The notes below the pieces were generated by a model. It saw nothing but the letters and a program-made list of their open reading frames with translations, made no database searches and had not been told where the DNA came from. Shown here one piece after another: positions 1 through 7,678 of a DNA stretch of 35,497 nucleotides. The DNA is from JAAEQG01 sp023133475 (lineage in GTDB: Bacteria; Planctomycetota; Phycisphaerae; UBA1845): assembly GCA_030631415.1 (NCBI GenBank), contig DAOVLE010000023.1, positions 1 through 35,497 of the forward strand, given 5' to 3'. Position numbers and translations under genes: made by a program. How positions within the stretch are numbered: position 1 is the stretch's first letter; each line of letters begins with the position of its first letter.

Positions 1-283
1 TCACCTCGGGGGCTGTCGCAAGCTCAATCTGTTCTGTATCCATACCGGGTAACAATGTGGAAGTGTTCATGCATGCACTATATCATGGCTGTCAAGAAAA
101 ATTCCCAAACTCTGTGCGGGCCATCTCGTTTCACCAAGAGAAGCAGAGAACGCGGTGAATGCTTGGGGACCGAAAAAAAACCGGATTTCTGTAAGATTCT
201 GCCGTGAACAACGACTAATAAGAGGACGGACGAATTGAGTAACGAGCAGATAAGCTGAAGCAACAGCAAACGGTTGAAACACG
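1..283. other. Intergenic stretch, nothing recognised
   Basis: No open frame here has a ribosome binding site or recognisable protein similarity. The frames that exist are short and run through low-complexity or antisense sequence. The upstream gene, if any, lies outside the window. Confidence 0.5.
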
Positions 284-307
284 AGCAAAAAGAGAGGAGG
301 TGACATC

Positions 308-325
308 ATGAAGTATTGCACATAA
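308..325 (+). CDS. Possible 5-codon leader peptide (MKYCT)
   Basis: A near-perfect Shine-Dalgarno sequence (gaggaggtga, 294-303) stands about 4 bases before ATG AAG TAT TGC ACA TAA. The frame upstream is closed by a stop at 275-277, so this is not the end of a longer gene. A GC-rich hairpin starts three bases after the stop. That layout recalls attenuator leaders, but no regulated gene follows closely: the next gene starts near 814. It may be a chance match or a relic. Its function is unknown. Confidence 0.25.
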   Translation: MKYCT

Positions 326-358
326 AAACCCGCCGACCACCCGGAGGCGACCGACGGG
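324..358 (-). terminator. Possible rho-independent terminator or attenuator hairpin
   Basis: On the minus strand a 7-bp stem (329-335 with 352-358, one G-U pair) is followed directly by five T residues. On the plus strand the same hairpin directly follows the mini-ORF MKYCT, but without a T tract. No minus-strand gene that needs a terminator here was recognised. Confidence 0.3.
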
Positions 359-362
359 CCTT

Positions 363-767
363 TCAGAAAGGATACGAAATCCAAGTGCATTATGCGCTAG
401 GCAGCATGTCGTGTCAACTCCCCAGCCGGAAAGTCGAACAAAAACGGCGGCAGTCCAAACGCCAAGCACGCAGGCTCAACCCCCCGTGCCGAACACCGGA
501 CCCCCGCCACCCGTTCACCAAACCGGTCGGTGGGCAAGACCATCAACAATCCAGAGTCGTTGTCAGGCTGTGATGTCGTAGCTTGAACCCGCTGGCACGA
601 AAGCGCGCAACATGCCAGCGAAAAGTAAGGATTTTGCGTGCAGGTAGCTTACTGGTCAAGGAAATCGAACAATGGAGTGCATGGGACAGTCGGCATGAGT
701 GGCGAGTAAGCAAAACCGTCACCTGTTTCGCCGAGGGAGCCCACGCAAAGTTTCCTGTTCCCAGCAA
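363..767. other. Intergenic stretch, nothing recognised
   Basis: About 400 bases with only short overlapping frames on both strands. None has a convincing ribosome binding site or familiar protein sequence. No tRNA, riboswitch core or repeat shared with the rest of the window was seen. Confidence 0.4.
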
Positions 768-797
768 TTGAGGCAATACTTTTAGGTAGATTATTCT
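768..797 (+). promoter_or_regulatory. Candidate sigma-70-type promoter for the secreted-protein pair
   Basis: TTGAGG (768-773) and TATTCT (792-797) are separated by 18 bases. The ribosome binding site AGGAG (800-804) follows almost at once and precedes the ATG at 814. The start point would then lie on or just after the binding site, so the leader would be very short. Each hexamer matches consensus at four of six positions. Confidence 0.35.
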
Positions 798-813
798 ACA
801 GGAGAAATCAACG

Positions 814-2274
814 ATGATTCACAAAAAAACAGCATTCTTGTTTGCATTCGTACTTTGCAACATGATCTTTGTCAACACAACAGTAGTACTTGCCATCGAG
901 GGAGATTACGAAGATCTCACTCGCGAGGGAATCGACGAACCAATCTACGAAGACCCTATCTGGGGTCATGTCTATCCGCCATATGATCTCGTAGACGACG
1001 ACGGCGAGATAATCCCCAATGTTGTCTGGGATCAGGCCTGCCGCATTCCCCAAGATGGACGCGGCGGCTGCATTCTCAGGATGTGTAATGGTAGCGGGTG
1101 CCGGCTTGTCCTGGAGGAGGATATTCGTAAGAAGTTGGAGGATATTGCCAGACCTCACCCAGGAACTCCGGCGGAAGCAGTATTGCATGGGGCTTACGAG
1201 AATCGCCTCTACCCGGCGGATGGCGATGACGATGACGGTGGCTCACTGGAGGACGAGCTGGACGCTATAATCGATATGCTCGACCGTCTCATCGGCCGAA
1301 CGACTGACAGGATCAATGAGATCTGCGATGAAATCACAAAGCTGCGAGAGCGAAGGAAAGGCTGCACGGATGCTGCCTGCAGACAGGAAATCGATCGTCA
1401 GATAAAGGAGCTAAAGGAGGAGAGAAGTAAGCTGAAGTTATGGCGTAAGATCCTTAAGCGGGTGCGGGAACGCCTGGATTTGCTAAGGACGGAAACACCG
1501 TTATTAATGGCGGAAGCACAGTTCTTCACGGGTGGTGGTGGGACGCCCCCGCCGGTGGCTGCGGGAGGATTGGGAATTGAAATTGCTTGGGCAATTCGAC
1601 CTAGTGATGACTTCGTATATGATCTGTATGAGGAAGCATCCCACGGCCCGAATGGCGAAGTAGTTGTTGAGTTCGAGTGGCATTTCGATGAGTATACAAG
1701 GTTTTACTCTTTGGAAGAATCGGACGAACTGCCGGATTTCTCAGACACTGCACAGATCCTTCTCTTCGCACATGGATCATCCGTGGTGCTCGTTGGCCTC
1801 GATGAATTTGATTACGTCACGGCATTTGCTTCCACAGAAGGGTCTGCGGGCGGTCATTATTCCAGTTCTCCCGTGGGGCTTCCTCTAGCTGCTGAATCCA
1901 ATGGTGAGGGCGACGGTGAAGAGGGCGATCCGGAAGATGAAAGCAGTCAGGATGTGACAGTGACGGTAGAGCTAAAGGTAATGATCGTAGGACAGGAGGT
2001 GAAAGTGGAGATATCAACTACGGGACCAAACGCGGACCAGAACGCCGATCTACTACGCGAACAAGCCGGAGCACTCATTGATGAAGCTTTAGAAGGCGTA
2101 GATGAGTCCGGTATTCTCGACACTATTGCCGAGATCGAATATAATGTCCATGATTATATCTACAATAGTTGGTTTGGACGCAACGTCAGAGCTGCGATTC
2201 GTGATACGGGTCTTTATGCTCTTGACGGAGGCCCGTTTAACCCGGACAACATTTTCGTAGATGCGCCGCAATAG
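814..2274 (+). CDS. Secreted coiled-coil protein of unknown function
   Basis: This is a 486-residue protein I cannot assign to a family. Residues 1-27 form a signal peptide: lysines, a hydrophobic stretch, then VVLA before an acidic mature start. The mature N-terminus is acidic, with a cysteine-containing stretch near residues 75-95. Residues about 145-225 are strongly charged and heptad-like and predict a coiled coil containing a second cysteine cluster. A glycine-rich hinge near 235-245 precedes a probable beta-rich C-terminal half with a very acidic insert around 365-380. AGGAG stands 9 bases before the ATG. The small Pro-rich secreted protein follows after 37 bases, so the two probably form one transcript. 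It is likely exported and might be a surface or matrix protein, but no activity can be assigned. Confidence 0.75.
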   Translation: MIHKKTAFLFAFVLCNMIFVNTTVVLAIEGDYEDLTREGIDEPIYEDPIWGHVYPPYDLVDDDGEIIPNVVWDQACRIPQDGRGGCILRMCNGSGCRLVLEEDIRKKLEDIARPHPGTPAEAVLHGAYENRLYPADGDDDDGGSLEDELDAIIDMLDRLIGRTTDRINEICDEITKLRERRKGCTDAACRQEIDRQIKELKEERSKLKLWRKILKRVRERLDLLRTETPLLMAEAQFFTGGGGTPPPVAAGGLGIEIAWAIRPSDDFVYDLYEEASHGPNGEVVVEFEWHFDEYTRFYSLEESDELPDFSDTAQILLFAHGSSVVLVGLDEFDYVTAFASTEGSAGGHYSSSPVGLPLAAESNGEGDGEEGDPEDESSQDVTVTVELKVMIVGQEVKVEISTTGPNADQNADLLREQAGALIDEALEGVDESGILDTIAEIEYNVHDYIYNSWFGRNVRAAIRDTGLYALDGGPFNPDNIFVDAPQ

Positions 2275-2311
2275 TCAAGACACCTACTTGTTTTGAGAGG
2301 AGACCAAAATC

Positions 2312-2614
2312 ATGAAAGCACGAATGGTTACTTCAGCCTTACTGGTAAGTTTCATTCTGGGCACGGGAAGTGCATTAGCCGGGAACAGTGATCTTGTATT
2401 ACCCCGCGACCCACCCATCATTATTCCGAGCCCCCCTTGGCCGGGGGACCCGGGTTTCGAACTTCCAATACCGCCTGACTGGCCAGGGGACCCGGATTTC
2501 GAGCTGCCGCCCAACTGGCCAGGGGATCCGGGTTTTCCACTACCTAGGCCAGAATCACCTGTAGAGTCCTTTCTTGGATACTTGTTGAAGTTTTTGCGGA
2601 TACTTTTCGGTTGA
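2312..2614 (+). CDS. Small secreted Pro-rich protein with WPGDP repeats
   Basis: This 100-residue protein begins with a clear signal peptide (MKARMV, a hydrophobic core, then GSALA at about residue 23). The mature part holds three tandem copies of a motif of the form W-P-G-D-P-x-F-x-L-P spaced about 15-16 residues apart. It ends in a short amphipathic or hydrophobic helix (FLGYLLKFLRILFG). GAGAGGAG (2295-2302) is a good ribosome binding site for the chosen ATG. It lies 37 bases after the coiled-coil secreted protein, probably in the same operon. I do not recognise the family. The repeats suggest an extended cell-surface or protein-binding segment, which is inference only. Confidence 0.7.
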   Translation: MKARMVTSALLVSFILGTGSALAGNSDLVLPRDPPIIIPSPPWPGDPGFELPIPPDWPGDPDFELPPNWPGDPGFPLPRPESPVESFLGYLLKFLRILFG

Positions 2615-2653
2615 GTGGCTGTATGACGGATATCGTAACAGGCACATCGGCGG

Positions 2654-2681
2654 GTGCCCCACCTTCAAAAGGGTGGGGCAC
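2654..2681. terminator. Strong GC hairpin after the secreted-protein operon
   Basis: A perfect 10-bp stem (gtgccccacc, 2654-2663, with 2672-2681) with an 8-base loop lies 40 bases after the stop at 2614. It may end transcription. No long T tract follows, and the stem shares its core with the palindromic repeats further on, so it could instead be a repeat-family member. Confidence 0.35.
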
Positions 2682-2775
2682 TTGATTAATCGGCACGGGC
2701 CGGGTGGCAAAGCGTAACGTAACGTCGGGGAGCGAAGCGCGGGCATGTGTCAGCCGTTCGTGTGTTTGGGGCGGT

Positions 2776-2908
2776 GGGTGGCATGGTCAAGGGCCACCCT
2801 CGGTAAGGTTACGATTTGTCCGACGACCTTTCGAGGTGGTCCTTGACCATGTTCAGTGCCGCACGCTTTCACAGCGCATGCACATGGTCAAGCTCCATCT
2901 TACACCAC
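2776..2908. repeat. Dispersed 133-bp palindromic repeat, copy 1 of 2
   Basis: This segment matches 30346-30478 without gaps, with about 15 differences in 133 bases by eye. The left end (catggtcaagggccaccctcg) is the inverted partner of a segment at about 2833-2851, giving a stem of about 20 bp. A second, smaller stem follows around the gcacgct motif. It contains no coding frame. It resembles a REP/BIME-like or MITE-like unit. Confidence 0.8.
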
Positions 2909-3016
2909 AGCAGATGTCTCCGTCTGTGAAGCAGAATCGCCTTGTGACAGCCTATCGTCGGAGACGCTTGGCCATGCCACCCGACCGCAACGCACTTGGC
3001 ACCCACAGCATGGGTG

Positions 3017-3120
3017 CCCCACCCCTTCCAGGGGTGGGGGACTGAATGCGTCATGGCATCGGCATTCGAATCAATCGCCGGCATTCAAATCAGTCCCCCA
3101 CCCTCAGAGAGGGTGGGGGA
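3017..3120. repeat. Nested inverted repeat related to the 112-bp repeat family
   Basis: Two hairpins (3017-3025 with 3031-3039, and 3094-3105 with 3109-3120) face each other. Their inner flanks (gggggactgaat and its near-complement attcaaatcagtccccc) also pair. The layout, with the ggtgggggac core and paired outer arms, is the same as at 4112-4193 and 34584-34665, but the sequence is more divergent. Confidence 0.65.
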
Positions 3121-3266
3121 CCCGCGCCCACTTTATTGGGAGGTGTGGGAACAATGTCACGATGCGGGCGGCAGGTTTTCAACCTGCTCTACAGCCCTGC
3201 AAACATCAACGGCGCTGCAACTTGTTATTGCCTGCCCATTGACTGAGCCGTAGCATACTTCGGGAA

Positions 3267-3293
3267 TAGGAGGGGGCGCTGTGCCCCCTCCTA
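3267..3293. repeat. 11-bp stem hairpin upstream of the small lipoprotein gene
   Basis: A perfect inverted repeat taggagggggc / gccccctccta has a 5-base loop and lies about 34 bases before the lipoprotein start. It could affect transcription into that gene or be another scattered palindrome. The rest of 2909-3266 holds only a short hairpin near 3169-3186 (gcaggtt-ttc-aacctgc) and no credible gene. Confidence 0.5.
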
Positions 3294-3326
3294 CCTTGAA
3301 TACATCCTGTGATTGAAAGGTGTCTC

Positions 3327-4007
3327 ATGCTGTCCTGTGTGAAACGATTAATTGTGCTGTTCCCATGTGTGGGTGTTCTGAGTTTATTTTTCTTCGGCTG
3401 TGGTGCGGTGGGGTCGGCCTTGGTTGGCTTTGTGGTTCCCGATGAGCTTCCCGCGGGCATTGAGGCTGTCATCGCCGAACGGGATCGCTTCAAACAGGCA
3501 TCCGATGATCCGCTGAACGAGACCGAGGCTGGAAGAGCCCTCGAAGGCTTGGGCGGGCTGACCGGCTGTTGGGGGGCATATGACAGATTCGATCTCGAGG
3601 CTGAGAATGAGTTCTCCGGCGACCTGCCGGGGATGCCCGCCACCATCAGCGGTCAATACGACGATTTCGAGTATTATCGGTTCGATGTGGGCCACGGCGA
3701 ATACGACTACATGGCTTATCAATACAGCCCGCTTACCGGGTTTGCCTTTTTCACAAGGTGGACGGGTGATCTGGCCGTCGTTGGCGAGAACCGCATTCGG
3801 GTTGTCATAACCAAAACCTACTTCAACAATCCGCTCACCGGTGAGATCGAGACCATCACCCGCGAGGCTGACGAGGAAGACCCCATTGTCGAGTATCTCG
3901 TCACTCTCGACGCTGATCACATGAAGATACGTGCCGCCGACGAGGCGGGCCGCGAAGAAGAGCAACGCGAGAACCTGGTATTTGCCCGCTTTGATTGCCC
4001 GTCGTGA
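3327..4007 (+). CDS. Probable lipoprotein of unknown function
   Basis: The 226-residue product starts MLSCVKRLIVLF, followed by a hydrophobic segment ending LFFFGC, a lipobox-like site at about residue 25. A GTG at 3309 is in frame, but the ATG at 3327 is preferred because GAAAGG lies 6 bases before it and the resulting N-terminus is a compact signal peptide. The mature part is acidic, with many aromatic residues in the middle (region rich in YDDFEYYRFD), and looks like a beta-rich globular domain. No family was recognised. It is presumably anchored to a membrane facing the periplasm. It stands alone between repeat-rich intergenic regions. Confidence 0.7.
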   Translation: MLSCVKRLIVLFPCVGVLSLFFFGCGAVGSALVGFVVPDELPAGIEAVIAERDRFKQASDDPLNETEAGRALEGLGGLTGCWGAYDRFDLEAENEFSGDLPGMPATISGQYDDFEYYRFDVGHGEYDYMAYQYSPLTGFAFFTRWTGDLAVVGENRIRVVITKTYFNNPLTGEIETITREADEEDPIVEYLVTLDADHMKIRAADEAGREEEQRENLVFARFDCPS

Positions 4008-4050
4008 CCACGTTGCTGCGGGGGCAAGCAGCCCGGCAGGTTCTCACTGT

Positions 4051-4070
4051 GTCGGGTCTGCGGACCCAAC
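4051..4070. repeat. REP-like palindrome, gtcgggtctgcggaccc family
   Basis: This is one copy of a short palindrome that also occurs at 16618-16641 and as an inverted pair at 20093-20172. The last bases of the right arm differ (cccaac for cccgac). It sits directly before the 112-bp repeat. Confidence 0.6.
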
Positions 4071-4081
4071 CTGCAAACTAT

Positions 4082-4193
4082 CGCGATTGATTTAATGAAT
4101 CACCGACACATGGGTGGCCCACCGCTTTAGCGGTGGGGGACACGAATCGCGTGGAGTATTCGCGTCCCCCACCGCTAAAGCGGTGGGCCACCC
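4082..4193. repeat. Dispersed 112-bp palindromic repeat, copy 1 of 2
   Basis: Bases 4112-4141 and 4164-4193 are perfect 30-bp inverted arms, and each arm is itself a small hairpin (ccaccgctttagcggtgg). A 30-base non-palindromic lead (4082-4111) precedes them. The whole unit aligns without gaps to 34554-34665, with about 19 differences in 112. It lies between the stop of the small lipoprotein gene and the 3' end of the propeller lipoprotein gene, where it could end transcription in both directions. Confidence 0.85.
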
Positions 4194-4266
4194 GCCCGAA
4201 AAAATCAGACGCATCACAGAAGATGGTCACACACACACACACCAATTTCCCGCCTCTTCTCTTCGT

Positions 4267-6717
4267 TTACGGGCAGTCGACGCTCCTGTCGAACACGAAC
4301 TTCAGCACGCATCCGTCGCCGGTCTCCGAGTCCTTCGAATTCGTCGGGTTGGGAAGCGCCAAGAGTGTGGTTCCGCCGACGGTGACGGCCGTCGAGGCTG
4401 GATCCACGTGAAGCAGCCACAGGCTCGTGTACGTCTGACCCCAGTATGGCATGGAGTTGAACCCGCCGCCCACAGCCCATTGCTCCTCGCCAGTCGCACT
4501 GTCGAACTTGAACAGCAGGGTGCCCAGGGTCGCCAGGATACCGCCGTCGATGTCCATGTCAATGTCACCAATGCCGGCTCCACGCCACCGCGCACTGTAC
4601 GTGGACCACTGCACCGTGCCCGCAGAGCTGATCTTCATGACAAACCCGTCTGAAGCGGCATCGCCGCCCATCGTGTTCGTCAGCGGAGCGTTCAGGTCGC
4701 CGGCACCGGCGTTGCCGCCGACGTAGACGTAGCCCGAACTGTCGGTGGTGACCCGCGTGCACCCGTCGCCCGAGCTGCTGCCCAGCAACAGCGACCACAG
4801 TACGGAACCGGCACTGCTAAGCTTGGCGACGAACCCGTCCTTCTCTCCGCCTCTCCACTGGTTGAACACGCCGGGCAGGTCATAGTCGACCTCCTCGCCG
4901 CGGAACAGCCAATACACCTCACCGGCCACGTAGATCGTGCCGTCGGAGTGAATCGTGATGCCGTAGACGGTGTCGCCCTGCCAACCGTTGATGTACGTGG
5001 ACCACTGGGGCGCGCCCGAGGAATCCATCTTCATGACAAAGCCGTCGCTATTGGGATGAGGCACGCCGTGGATATCAGCGTGCGTATTGGTGGCATTCGG
5101 CAAGACCTCGTCGCCCACATCGCCCGCGACGTAAATGTGGCCGGCAGCGTCCACCTCGATCGCATTGCCGTTGCCCGAGTCGTACCCCACGTAGTAGGTC
5201 CACTGGAGAGCGCCGCTCGAGGCGCCCAGCTTGCCGACAAAGATACCCCTGCCATCGTTGAGCGCGGCGGGAAGATCTTCGGGGCCGGTTCCGGTGATGT
5301 AGACGTTGCCCGCGCCGTCCACGGCGATGCCGTTGCCCTGGCTGTTGTTCGAGCCTCCCAGATAGGTCGTCCAGACGACTGAACCGGAAGCGCTGATCTT
5401 GCTGACATACCCCTTCCACCAGACGTCGGCAGGGGGCGAGTTTGTAGCTGCGGGCATGTCCGTGGACTCGGTCGTCCCGGTGATGTACGTATTGCCCGTG
5501 CCGTCGACCGCCATGCCTCGGACATCCTCGCCCTGCGACCCCGTTCCGCCGACGTAGGTCGACCAGACGGGATCCGTCAGGCCGAGGTTGCCCGTTACGT
5601 TCTTGTCGGCATCCATTAGGATCGAGAGAGACGCGTCGTTGCCCAGAAAATCGTCCCAGTGGTCGAAGGCCCAGCCGCTACCGGGCGTGACGTTGATCGT
5701 GGCTGTGTCGCCTTCGTTGTACAACGCACTGGCAGGATCCGCGCAGCCCACGCCCACGAGTTCGGCAGTCAGGCGAACCTGGTCACCCTGCTCAACGAAT
5801 ACAACGGTGATGTTCATGTCAGAGGTGATCGTGAAGGAAGCCGGATTGCCCGTGCTGCTGTAGTCGCCTTCCCAGCGATCGAATACCCAGCCGTCGGCCG
5901 GGTCGGCGGTGATCGTCGCGAGTTCTCCGTCGTCGAAGACGTCCCACTCAGTGCCCGAATGGAAGGCGCTGCCCTGGCCTTGGAAGGAGAAGCGCAGCAC
6001 GTGGTGCGTGTCTTCGGTAGTGCCCGTGTTGTCGTTGCCGCCGGCATCATCGTCGCCATCGTCGCCACCGGCATCATCGTCGCCACTGGTGTTGTCGTTC
6101 CTGTTGCCCGAGTCGGGTTCGGCAGACGGCCCGAACACACAGTTCATACTACCGATGGTGATCGTCGCATCAAAGTCCGCGGACATCTCGATGCACATCC
6201 TGAAGGTGCCGTCGAGCACATAAGCCAGAGCCTCGCGCGGGAGTTCGAGCGAGACCTGATCGAGCGACGGCGCGCCGTCGGCGAAGGTGATGCCGAATGT
6301 GCCGATGTTGATTCCATCTTCGCAGGGGTTCTGGGAATCCCTGCCGGCGATATAGATGACGGCCGTGGCTGAGCCCGTCAGAATCCCCTCAGCGGCGGCC
6401 TTGAGCTTCGGGATGGTCAGTTCCTTCGCCTCAATCTGGTTCAGATCCAACTCGATCGCGGCACTTGACGGCGTGTCTGCCGTCGCCCCCTCAAAGAGAG
6501 GAATCTCGGCGGCCTTGGCAACCGCGACGCCATCCGCCTTCACTTCGAACACGCCGGCGGTCCCGAGCGTGAACGTGTGCGTCGTGTTTCCCAGTGTGAT
6601 CCCAATCGCAATCCCATCACCGTCCGGGCTGGTTTGGACCGATACGGAACAACCGACCAGGAAAAGCAGCGCACCGGCTGCCACGAGGCTCACAGACGTC
6701 CACTTGTGCAGTTTCAT
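4267..6717 (-). CDS. Large lipoprotein with InlB-like and SBBP beta-propeller repeats
   Basis: The 816-residue product has a lipoprotein signal ending in LVGC (Cys23). An N-terminal domain of unknown type (about 25-200) is followed by a very acidic D/G-rich linker (about 208-235). Two divergent InlB-like B-repeats follow (about 239-311 and 314-380), recognisable from ITADPADGWVFDRWEGD and INVTPGSGWAFDHWDD. From about 383 to the end there are repeated blades of the SBBP type (for example WSTYVGGTGSQGEDVRGMAV and DGTGNTYITG), expected to fold as a beta-propeller. Such proteins are cell-surface or periplasmic and often bind proteins or glycans, but no enzyme activity is indicated. The gene is monocistronic, with a palindromic repeat beyond its 3' end. 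Confidence 0.8.
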   Translation of the reverse strand: MKLHKWTSVSLVAAGALLFLVGCSVSVQTSPDGDGIAIGITLGNTTHTFTLGTAGVFEVKADGVAVAKAAEIPLFEGATADTPSSAAIELDLNQIEAKELTIPKLKAAAEGILTGSATAVIYIAGRDSQNPCEDGINIGTFGITFADGAPSLDQVSLELPREALAYVLDGTFRMCIEMSADFDATITIGSMNCVFGPSAEPDSGNRNDNTSGDDDAGGDDGDDDAGGNDNTGTTEDTHHVLRFSFQGQGSAFHSGTEWDVFDDGELATITADPADGWVFDRWEGDYSSTGNPASFTITSDMNITVVFVEQGDQVRLTAELVGVGCADPASALYNEGDTATINVTPGSGWAFDHWDDFLGNDASLSILMDADKNVTGNLGLTDPVWSTYVGGTGSQGEDVRGMAVDGTGNTYITGTTESTDMPAATNSPPADVWWKGYVSKISASGSVVWTTYLGGSNNSQGNGIAVDGAGNVYITGTGPEDLPAALNDGRGIFVGKLGASSGALQWTYYVGYDSGNGNAIEVDAAGHIYVAGDVGDEVLPNATNTHADIHGVPHPNSDGFVMKMDSSGAPQWSTYINGWQGDTVYGITIHSDGTIYVAGEVYWLFRGEEVDYDLPGVFNQWRGGEKDGFVAKLSSAGSVLWSLLLGSSSGDGCTRVTTDSSGYVYVGGNAGAGDLNAPLTNTMGGDAASDGFVMKISSAGTVQWSTYSARWRGAGIGDIDMDIDGGILATLGTLLFKFDSATGEEQWAVGGGFNSMPYWGQTYTSLWLLHVDPASTAVTVGGTTLLALPNPTNSKDSETGDGCVLKFVFDRSVDCP

Positions 6718-7123
6718 TTCAGACTCCTATGCAGATGGTGTAATCATCAATATCCACAAGACCCACGTTCCGGCTCACCATACAAGTCACCGAGGACGGG
6801 CACCGGTGTAAGCCGAGATTTCCCATTTACCAGACCTCAACCCGTCATTATACCAAGGCGGGCTGCCCGATTCAAGCGACAACAGCTTTTCTCGTCGTAA
6901 TTAGGGGGCATCATACCTATAACCAGGAGACATCATGCCTATTTCCTGACATGCGGTCACGCGTTGTTGTTCCCGGTCATCCGCATCACCTCACGTAGCG
7001 GGGAAGCGCCCCTACACCGTGTTCTGACCCCTCGCAAGCCTGGTCGAAAACCCGAGTGGCCACCCCAATAGGTATGATGTCCTCTGATTTCTATTTCTGA
7101 CGATGATCGGGTTGTGCCTCCAC
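6718..7123. other. Intergenic region with inverted-repeat relic
   Basis: There is no gene. It holds the 5' leader of the propeller lipoprotein gene, then copies of a 19-base motif described separately (6903-7085), and a small palindrome gtagcgggg-aag-cgcccctac near 6995-7016. Confidence 0.5.
6903..7085. repeat. Possible small inverted-repeat element
   Basis: The motif aggagacatcatgcctatt (6925-6943) is the inverted, slightly diverged counterpart of aataggtatgatgtcctct (7067-7085). A further direct copy, agggggcatcatacctat, stands at 6903-6920. The enclosed 120 bases carry no recognisable gene. The shape resembles the ends of a REP/RAYT-type or MITE-like element. Confidence 0.45.
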
Positions 7124-7516
7124 TCAGTCGAAGAGCTTTTCGCGGGCTGCGTCAGCGATCGCGACGACTGCGGGATGCTTCACTTTCCTCTCCACGGAAA
7201 TGGCGTAGAACCGCTCCCGCACGGACTCCAGGCGGCCGATGACCCGCACGCCGTACTGCCGACGCACCTCCTTCTCGATGACGTCGGGCGCGGCAAACAG
7301 ACCGGTGCCGGCTTGGCCAAAGACCTTGAGCAAGGCGCTGTCGTCAAACTCCCCGACGACCAACGGGCGAATGCCCTCCGAATCGAACCAGAAGTCGAGT
7401 GAGCGCCGTAGCGAAGTATTGCCGGCGGGCATGAGAAACGGTGCTCCGTCGAGCGATCGGGCTGTCTGACAGGATGAGGTCCAGTTCGTGAATCGCCAGC
7501 CTGGCCAGCCGTGGGT
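7124..7516 (-). pseudogene. nhaR: 3' remnant of an NhaR-type LysR transcriptional regulator
   Basis: The last ~108 codons match the C-terminal effector-binding domain of NhaR, the LysR-family activator of Na+/H+ antiporter genes. Recognisable stretches include GEFDDSALLKVFGQAG, IEKEVRRQYGV and RERFYAISVERKVKHPAV. The preceding stretch (LAIHELDLILSDSPI) also looks like NhaR but is in another frame, so there is a frameshift or small deletion near 7455-7475. The DNA-binding half and the first part of the sensor domain are missing. The loss coincides with the left edge of the restriction-modification-like cassette, suggesting that insertion of the cassette removed the 5' part. No nhaA antiporter gene is in the window. 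Confidence 0.75.
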
Positions 7517-7678
7517 GAACATGGTGGACTCCTGTGAAAGCTGTCCGCGACTTTGTCGAGTGAAGCCGTGGCGCAGGCCTGCTGGAGCCCGTCGGAGGAA
7601 TCCCTCTGGCCTCGTGTGTGGGATTCGGGTATGCTGAGGTTCGGCGTGTTGACACGTCGTTGGAGGCACTGGGCAGAG

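Noticed and set aside
2650..3130. CRISPR-like array from repeated cccacc/gggtgg hairpins
   Set aside because: The units are palindromes of unequal spacing and differing sequence, without constant repeats, unique spacers of equal length or cas genes.
7649..7677. Promoter with perfect TTGACA (7649-7654) before the methylase
   Set aside because: No acceptable -10 hexamer lies 16-18 bases downstream, and the start point would fall beyond the ATG.
7553..7678. Upstream TTG extension of the methylase by 42 codons
   Set aside because: The extra residues are rich in Trp, Arg and Ser and lie in the disrupted nhaR/cassette junction; the ATG at 7679 has a GGAGG site.
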